Source: an uncultured Spirochaetia bacterium (GTDB taxonomy: Bacteria > Spirochaetota > UBA4802 > JAGODF01). Taken from it: a stretch of 9,473 nucleotides of DNA. Shown piece by piece: positions 5,724 through 9,473 of this stretch (its first letter is position 1; each line of letters begins with the position of its first letter). The DNA lies in contig CALCJG010000386.1 of assembly GCA_937967705.1 (NCBI GenBank), positions 1 through 9,473 on the forward strand, in the 5' to 3' direction. A model generated the notes under the pieces. The model was not told the DNA's origin. It was given only the letters and a program-made list of their open reading frames with translations, and did no database searches. The position numbers were made by a program, and so were the translations under genes.

Positions 5724-6980
5724 ATGCCTACTGGAAATGTCCCGCCCGCCGGCGAATCCTACACCGCGGACCCCTATCGAATCATACTGGCCTGTCCCCC
5801 GGATTCGGTTTTAATGCGCCTTCTCGAATGGCTGGACCCGGCGGAATTCCGTTTTGTCCCTGCGGAGAACGGTGAAAAGGCCACGCTGCTCATGGACAAT
5901 CACCGGACCCGCCAGCTCGCTGTGGACGCCCTGATCGTCGACATCGAGCTGCCCAACAGCGCCCGCTGGGTCAAGGAGATAGCGGTCAATTACGATCACC
6001 CGCGCATACTCATGGCCGTGACCGAGGACGGGGGCAAAACCGGGGATGAGCCGGAAGGGAAGATGCCGGATATGGAGAGGATGAACCGGTACTTCTATCC
6101 TGTCGGTGTCGCGGGATACGTTGCCCGGGAAAGGCTTCAGCAGGAGATCGTTCCCGCACTGATGAACCTGCTTCCCCCCAAGGTGCTTATCGCCGATGAC
6201 AATGCCCTGACCCGTTCCATCGTCGCGGAGGCCTTTCATCAGGAAGGAGTCCGCATCTGCCAGGCGGACAACGGGAAGACCGCCCTGGAAAAATGCCGTA
6301 TCATGAACAAGAAGGGTATGATGTACGACCTGTGTATTTTCGATATCTCGATGGGGGGGGATACCTATGAGGGTATAAGCACCCTGGAGACCCTGATCGG
6401 AAGGCCCGACGCCCTTGGCAGCGTTCCCGAAACCAAAGCCCTCTTCCTCTCGGCCCACGGCGAGGTTCACATCGTCAAGCGGGCCCTGGAGGCGGGAGCC
6501 CTGGACTATGTTCGGAAGGAATACGGCTTCGAGAATACCCTCCTGGAAAGGGCCCGCGCGGCTTTCCCAAGCAAAGTGCTGATCGTGGACGATTCCAAGC
6601 TGCACCGGGACATCCTTCGTTCCTTCCTGGAGGAGGAGTTCCAGGTAACCGTGGGGAGGCGCAAGGTGAAATCCCGCTACCACATCTTTGAGGCGGGAGG
6701 AGGGAGGGAAGCTGTCGAGATTTTCAAGGCTGTCAGGCCCTCAGCGGTCATCCTCGATGTGGAGATGCCGGAGATGGGAGGAATCGAGGCCCTTCGAATC
6801 ATCCGCCAGTTCGAGAAAAGCCAGAGCGGTTCCCGGGCCGTTATCTTTATGCATACCACCAAGGATTCCCGGGAGACGGTGGACGACGCCATCAAGGCGG
6901 GGATAGACGGCTATATCATCAAGGGCTCCATCGACGGGGAAAAGCTTAGGGAGAAATTGAACGTCAAGCTCGTCAAATAG
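5724..6980 (+). CDS. Triple receiver-domain response regulator without output domain (418 aa)
   Basis: Three CheY-like receiver modules in a row and nothing else. REC1 (about 17-150) is degenerate: the beta-1 acidic pair is replaced (IILACPP) and the conserved Lys is lost (GYVARE), although an Asp (Asp73) remains at the beta-3 position. REC2 (about 152-280) is complete: Asp158-Asp159, phospho-acceptor Asp207 (CIFDISMGG), Ser243 (FLSAHG) and Lys265 (DYVRKE). REC3 (about 284-418) is complete: Asp289-Asp290, Asp345 (VILDVEMPEMGG), Thr378 (FMHTT) and Lys400 (GYIIKG). Such proteins take phosphate from a histidine kinase and act by binding partners or passing phosphate on. No kinase is encoded in the window. 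The start is clear: GGGGAGG at 5711-5717, six bases before the ATG. Third gene of the operon; the repeat protein or tail-anchored protein is the obvious candidate partner (inference). Confidence 0.93.
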   Translation: MPTGNVPPAGESYTADPYRIILACPPDSVLMRLLEWLDPAEFRFVPAENGEKATLLMDNHRTRQLAVDALIVDIELPNSARWVKEIAVNYDHPRILMAVTEDGGKTGDEPEGKMPDMERMNRYFYPVGVAGYVARERLQQEIVPALMNLLPPKVLIADDNALTRSIVAEAFHQEGVRICQADNGKTALEKCRIMNKKGMMYDLCIFDISMGGDTYEGISTLETLIGRPDALGSVPETKALFLSAHGEVHIVKRALEAGALDYVRKEYGFENTLLERARAAFPSKVLIVDDSKLHRDILRSFLEEEFQVTVGRRKVKSRYHIFEAGGGREAVEIFKAVRPSAVILDVEMPEMGGIEALRIIRQFEKSQSGSRAVIFMHTTKDSRETVDDAIKAGIDGYIIKGSIDGEKLREKLNVKLVK

Positions 6981-6992
6981 GCTTTCCAGGAC

Positions 6993-8573
6993 TCAGCGGC
7001 TGCAGGCCTTTTCGAAACTCTTCAGGGTTTTTCTGTAGGAGGCAAGCCGGGGGTGTTCCAACGCCTCCAGTATTTCACAGGCCTGCCGGATGAGGGGAAG
7101 GCCCTCGCAGCTCCTCCGGGTCCTCCCGTAGACCATGGCCATGTTACGCAGCATCACCGCATAGCTCGCCGTACGGTTGAGTCCCAGACGGTCCCTTATC
7201 TCTTTAGAGCGCTGATAGCACTTGAGGCTTTTACCGTATTCCTTCAGGCCGTCATGGGCTACTCCCATGTTGTTGAGGAGTCCCGCATATTCCCGGCTGT
7301 TCTGCAGTTTCAGCCTGTCCCTTATCCCCTGGGCCTGCCGGTAGTACTTCAGGGCCTCCCGGAAATTGTCCCGGCTCCCCTCAAGGGCCCCCAGGTTGAT
7401 GAGCACCGAGGCATAGCCGTTGGTCCGCTGAAGCTTCAGCTTTTCCCGGATTTCCTTGGCCTGGCGATAGTTCCTCTCCGCCTCGTCATACCGTTTCTTG
7501 TTCCAGAGCATCACCCCCAGGTTGTTGATGACCTTGGCGTATTCGTCGGAGCGGACGTTTCCCAGTTCCTCCCGGAGTTTTTTGGCCTTCATGCAGTAGT
7601 CGATCCCCCGGTCGTAATCCCCTTTGGTCCAGTAGGCGGTGCCGATGTTGTTGAGCAGCGTGGCAAAGGCCAGTGTCCGGCTGGTGCCGTTGCGCTCCCG
7701 GATGGCAAGAGCCCTGTCGTAATCCGCCAGGGCCTTGCCGAAATCCCCCTTGTGCATGTAGGTCAGTCCCCGGTTATTCAGGAGAACGGCGTGGGCGCTG
7801 CTGTCCTCGGTGCGGGATTTGCTGAGGAGCCTGGCGGCCTTTGAATAATACTCCAGGGCCTCGCCGTAACGGCTCAGATCCTCGCAGGTGTCCCCGGCCT
7901 TCATCAGGGCCTGGTAATAGCCGCTGTCCTTTTCCACCGCTTGACGGTAATAGGCTAGGGCAGCGGCGGGGTCGACGGCATGGAGGGCCCGGCCCCGGGC
8001 GTAGAGCTCATAGGCGTCCGGGTCGGTTTTTCCCTTCCGGGACCCCGTCAGCTTCATCACGGCGTCTTTCGTGATGCCGCCCTCGCCGAGATGAGGAAGG
8101 AGTTCCGGGACGATCCGGTCCTGCAGGGCAAAGAGGTCCTCTGCGGACCCGTCCAGCTTGAGGGACTTTACGAGACGGCCCGTCCGGGCGTCCATCACCT
8201 TCAGGGTGACCCGCAGATCCTTATTCTGCATCTGGCAGCTTCCCGTGAGGATCAGGTCGGCCCCGGAGAGTTCCCCCAGCCGTTTCATGTTTCGGTCGTT
8301 GAGGAAGCCCGCCTGTATCAGCTCCATCTCCCGGAGTGCGTTATGGCGCTCCTTGTCCGATATCACGGATATCCCCGGTACCTCTCCCAGGTCCGCCAGC
8401 ACGGCGTCGGTGATGCCCGCCGGAATCCAGTTTTTATCCCCCAGCCCGCTTCCCGTGAAGGGATATACCAGCAGGACCCGGTGGTTTTTCGCCATGGCGG
8501 GGGCGTCCTTACCGCCGGCCACTGAAGTGATAAAAAGACAGAGAAGGGCGAGGAACAGTGCCGCAGGTCGCAT
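6993..8573 (-). CDS. Exported FlgO/TolB-like N-terminal domain plus TPR protein (526 aa)
   Basis: The N-terminal signal peptide (MRPAALFLALLCLFITSVAG) has no lipobox Cys; cleavage could fall near Gly20-Gly21 or after APAMA (28). Residues 31-165 resemble the FlgO/TolB-N/CsgG-like alpha-beta fold: VLLVYPFTGS, a WIPAGITDAVLADL helix, ISVISDKERHNAL, LGELSGADLILTGS, and VTLKVMDARTGRLV. From about 186 the protein is TPR: two irregular units, then six units of exactly 42 residues (262-513) of kinesin-light-chain/TPR_12 type, consensus LLNNxGxxYxxKGDYxxAL then YYxxAxxIREklgLxRT. The 42-residue unit is a 34-residue TPR with a lengthened second helix. It probably acts as a periplasmic scaffold. Start: ATG with GAGAGG eight bases upstream. 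It converges on the receiver operon, with 12 nt between stops and no clear terminator. Confidence 0.9.
   Translation of the reverse strand: MRPAALFLALLCLFITSVAGGKDAPAMAKNHRVLLVYPFTGSGLGDKNWIPAGITDAVLADLGEVPGISVISDKERHNALREMELIQAGFLNDRNMKRLGELSGADLILTGSCQMQNKDLRVTLKVMDARTGRLVKSLKLDGSAEDLFALQDRIVPELLPHLGEGGITKDAVMKLTGSRKGKTDPDAYELYARGRALHAVDPAAALAYYRQAVEKDSGYYQALMKAGDTCEDLSRYGEALEYYSKAARLLSKSRTEDSSAHAVLLNNRGLTYMHKGDFGKALADYDRALAIRERNGTSRTLAFATLLNNIGTAYWTKGDYDRGIDYCMKAKKLREELGNVRSDEYAKVINNLGVMLWNKKRYDEAERNYRQAKEIREKLKLQRTNGYASVLINLGALEGSRDNFREALKYYRQAQGIRDRLKLQNSREYAGLLNNMGVAHDGLKEYGKSLKCYQRSKEIRDRLGLNRTASYAVMLRNMAMVYGRTRRSCEGLPLIRQACEILEALEHPRLASYRKTLKSFEKACSR
7035..7790 (-). repeat. 126-bp in-frame repeat array coding six 42-residue TPR units
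   Basis: Six consecutive units of exactly 42 codons without indels encode residues 262-513 of the exported TPR protein. They are well diverged at the DNA level but conserve LLNN, the GDY turn and IRE...L-RT positions. The last unit (AVMLRNMAMVYGRTRRSCEG) is the most degenerate. Confidence 0.85.
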
Positions 8574-8603
8574 GGGGTAAACCTCTCAATTGGTATTGCC
8601 CCC

Positions 8604-8633
8604 TTTATAGCATCCGTGTTCCCCCGGTATCAA
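8604..8633 (-). promoter_or_regulatory. Promoter of the exported TPR protein gene
   Basis: On the minus strand TTGATA (8633-8628) and TATAAA (8609-8604) are separated by 18 bp. Transcription would start near 8597, leaving a leader of about 24 nt that contains the GAGAGG ribosome site (8587-8582). Each box matches its consensus at 5 of 6 positions. Confidence 0.6.
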
Positions 8634-8649
8634 GAAAAAAAAGGAATTT

Positions 8650-8688
8650 ATGAAGAAAGGGGTTGACGAAAAAGATGACTGTTGTTAA
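8650..8688 (+). CDS. Possible 12-codon leader ORF ending in Cys-Cys
   Basis: An ATG at 8650 preceded by AAGGA (8641-8645) opens a 12-residue frame, MKKGVDEKDDCC, whose TAA stop touches the upstream ArsR operator. A vicinal cysteine pair just before an ArsR-family gene is suggestive of a thiol-linked leader. However, if the regulator is transcribed from the promoter at 8663-8691, this frame is outside its mRNA. Confidence 0.2.
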   Translation: MKKGVDEKDDCC

Positions 8689-8691
8689 TTT
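8663..8691 (+). promoter_or_regulatory. Promoter of the ArsR-family gene
   Basis: TTGACG (8663-8668) as -35, then a 17-bp spacer ending in TGT (an extended -10 feature), and TAATTT (8686-8691) as -10. The predicted transcription start, about 8698, is at the centre of the palindromic operator, the expected geometry for a repressor site. This promoter requires the coding start to be downstream, at 8717. Confidence 0.5.
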
Positions 8692-8707
8692 CGATAATTA
8701 TCGAAAT
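8688..8707. promoter_or_regulatory. Perfect 20-bp palindrome: ArsR-family operator 1
   Basis: ATTTCGATAATTATCGAAAT is its own reverse complement over all 20 bases. A 17/20-identical copy lies before the next gene. Position over the -10/transcription start of the regulator gene indicates autorepression by the encoded winged-helix dimer. Confidence 0.85.
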
Positions 8708-8716
8708 GTAAAACTT

Positions 8717-9022
8717 ATGGATACCAAACGACTGGCAAAGATACTCAAGGCCCTCTCCCATCCCAACCGGCTGGAGCTCTATATGGAGATTGCCCGGAAA
8801 CAGGAAGCCGGCTTCCGGGCCGAGGAGGAGGAGTGCTACATAGCGGACATCATGAGCTGTCTGAGCATCGGGGCACCCACGGTGTCCCATCATCTCAAGG
8901 AGCTGGCCAACGCGGAGCTCATCATCACGGAGCGAAAGGGGAAGTACCTCGTGGCGCGCATCAACGAGGAGACGCGCCGGGAGATTGAGCAGATCTTGTC
9001 CCTGAAAAGCGGGGATAGATGA
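8717..9022 (+). CDS. ArsR/SmtB-family winged-helix transcriptional repressor
   Basis: A 101-residue protein from the ATG at 8717. The ArsR signature is clear: LAKILKALSHPNRLELYMEI (residues 5-24), then the HTH IADIMSCLSIGAPTVSHHLKELANAEL with recognition helix APTVSHHLKEL, and the wing (ITERKGKYLVARI). Cys40 and Cys48 flank the first HTH helix, but the ELCVCDL arsenite motif is absent (here ECYIADI), so the inducer cannot be named; thiol or metalloid sensing is possible. The frame stays open upstream to TTG 8663 and ATG 8675, which would add 18 or 14 residues. I prefer 8717 because the longer form would run through a promoter and a perfect palindrome that recurs before the next gene. Against this, 8717 has no visible Shine-Dalgarno. 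The gene probably represses itself and the AhpD-like gene 58 nt downstream. Confidence 0.88.
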   Translation: MDTKRLAKILKALSHPNRLELYMEIARKQEAGFRAEEEECYIADIMSCLSIGAPTVSHHLKELANAELIITERKGKYLVARINEETRREIEQILSLKSGDR

Positions 9023-9034
9023 CCTTTTTTTGCA

Positions 9035-9040
9035 TATAAT
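9035..9040 (+). promoter_or_regulatory. TATAAT -10 box of the AhpD-like gene
   Basis: A perfect TATAAT lies at 9035-9040, its last two bases shared with operator 2. A TG dinucleotide occurs at 9031-9032, one base further than in a classical extended -10. No good -35 is visible 16-18 bp upstream (GGGATA region), so the promoter may be weak or rely on the TG and AT-rich context. Confidence 0.5.
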
Positions 9041-9058
9041 TTCGATAGTTGTCGAATT
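9039..9058. promoter_or_regulatory. ArsR-family operator 2 (imperfect palindrome)
   Basis: ATTTCGATAGTTGTCGAATT matches operator 1 at 17 of 20 positions and keeps the TTCGA...TCGAA half-sites. It covers the expected transcription start downstream of TATAAT and ends 22 nt before the AhpD-like start codon, so bound repressor would block initiation. Confidence 0.8.
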
Positions 9059-9080
9059 AAAGAAGTAAGGAGGTCTGCCG

Positions 9081-9473
9081 ATGAATAACGTTTTCCGGAA
9101 GCGGGTGCACAGGCCCGGACCCTTCTTGAGGGATCTGGGTACCCTTCTCTGGTCACTTCCCTCCCTTTTCTCCATGATGCGGGCCCGAAGGTTGAGCCGC
9201 GCCTTTGCAGAGAAGCTGATGCTGGCGACAACGGCGGTCAATCAGTGCGTTCTCTGCGCGCGGGTGCACTCCGAGATGGCCTTCGACAACGGGGTACCCC
9301 GGGAGGAGGTTCTGACCCTGCTCAACCAGGACCTGGGGGAGGGACGCTTTGCCCGGGAGGAGGAGCAGACGGCGCTCCTCTACGCCCAGCATTACGCGGA
9401 GACGGAGCGAAAGCCGGAACCGGGGCGGACGGCCCGCCTGGAGGAGGTTTACGGCAGGGAAAAAGCGGGGGAC
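9081..9473 (+). CDS. AhpD-like / carboxymuconolactone decarboxylase-family protein, 3'-partial
   Basis: 131 codons are present and the frame runs off the window. Start: ATG with AAGGAGG (9067-9073) seven bases upstream. The signature is TTAVNQCVLCARVHSEMA: Cys56-x2-Cys59-x3-His63, the redox-active CxxCxxxH of AhpD-like proteins in the carboxymuconolactone decarboxylase superfamily. These act as thiol-disulfide or peroxidase-linked enzymes on an all-helical oligomer. A preceding hydrophobic helix (FLRDLGTLLWSLPSLFSMM, 15-33) and a basic RARRLSRAF segment match the substrate-binding helices of the fold. AhpD proper usually also needs AhpC, which is not in view. Its own promoter and operator 2 place it under the ArsR-family repressor, suggesting induction by a thiol-reactive, oxidising or metalloid stress (inference). 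The specific substrate is unknown. Confidence 0.88.
   Translation, partial: MNNVFRKRVHRPGPFLRDLGTLLWSLPSLFSMMRARRLSRAFAEKLMLATTAVNQCVLCARVHSEMAFDNGVPREEVLTLLNQDLGEGRFAREEEQTALLYAQHYAETERKPEPGRTARLEEVYGREKAGD

Noticed and set aside
5811..6683. 290-codon minus-strand frame opposite the receiver protein
   Set aside because: Shadow of a gene with three recognisable receiver domains; no independent evidence.
9012..9031. T run after the ArsR-family gene as an intrinsic terminator
   Set aside because: The eight T are preceded by no convincing stem; the T run may simply be part of the AT-rich promoter of the next gene.

Overview
The window is the end of a contig from a GC-rich Gram-negative bacterium. 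Strong AAGGAGG-type ribosome sites, a lipoprotein signal, a PDC/Cache-PAS-GGDEF cyclase and a secreted FlgO/TolB-like TPR protein would fit a deltaproteobacterium (Desulfobacterota-like) or a spirochaete; this is a loose inference, not an identification. The first 47 bases are not genomic: they read as the end of the Illumina P7 oligo, an 8-nt index and the TruSeq read-2 adapter, so an untrimmed adapter was assembled onto the contig end.

Layout. (1) 1-47: adapter, fused to the 3' side of a truncated minus-strand gene (48-234). (2) 398-2718, plus strand: a small lipoprotein and, 17 nt later, a membrane diguanylate cyclase, probably one transcription unit for surface or periplasmic sensing and c-di-GMP output. 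(3) 2725-4380, minus strand: a CrtI/retinol-saturase-like FAD oxidoreductase, convergent with the cyclase. (4) 4577-6980, plus strand: a compact three-gene operon with a protein built of seven exact 28-residue repeats, a tail-anchored protein of unknown function and a stand-alone triple receiver protein. (5) 6993-8573, minus strand: an exported protein with a FlgO/TolB-like domain and at least eight TPRs. (6) 8717-9473, plus strand: an ArsR-family repressor and the start of an AhpD-like CxxC protein, each preceded by a copy of the same TTCGAT-type palindromic operator (17/20 identical), one of which lies over a perfect TATAAT box.

The least explained part is the operon at 4577-6980. It pairs an apparently undescribed alpha-solenoid-like repeat protein with a membrane-anchored protein and a receiver-only response regulator that has no output domain, which suggests a phosphorylation-controlled protein-protein interaction module. 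The best-supported regulatory circuit is the autoregulated ArsR/AhpD pair. Its operator position argues that the regulator starts at the ATG at 8717, not upstream.
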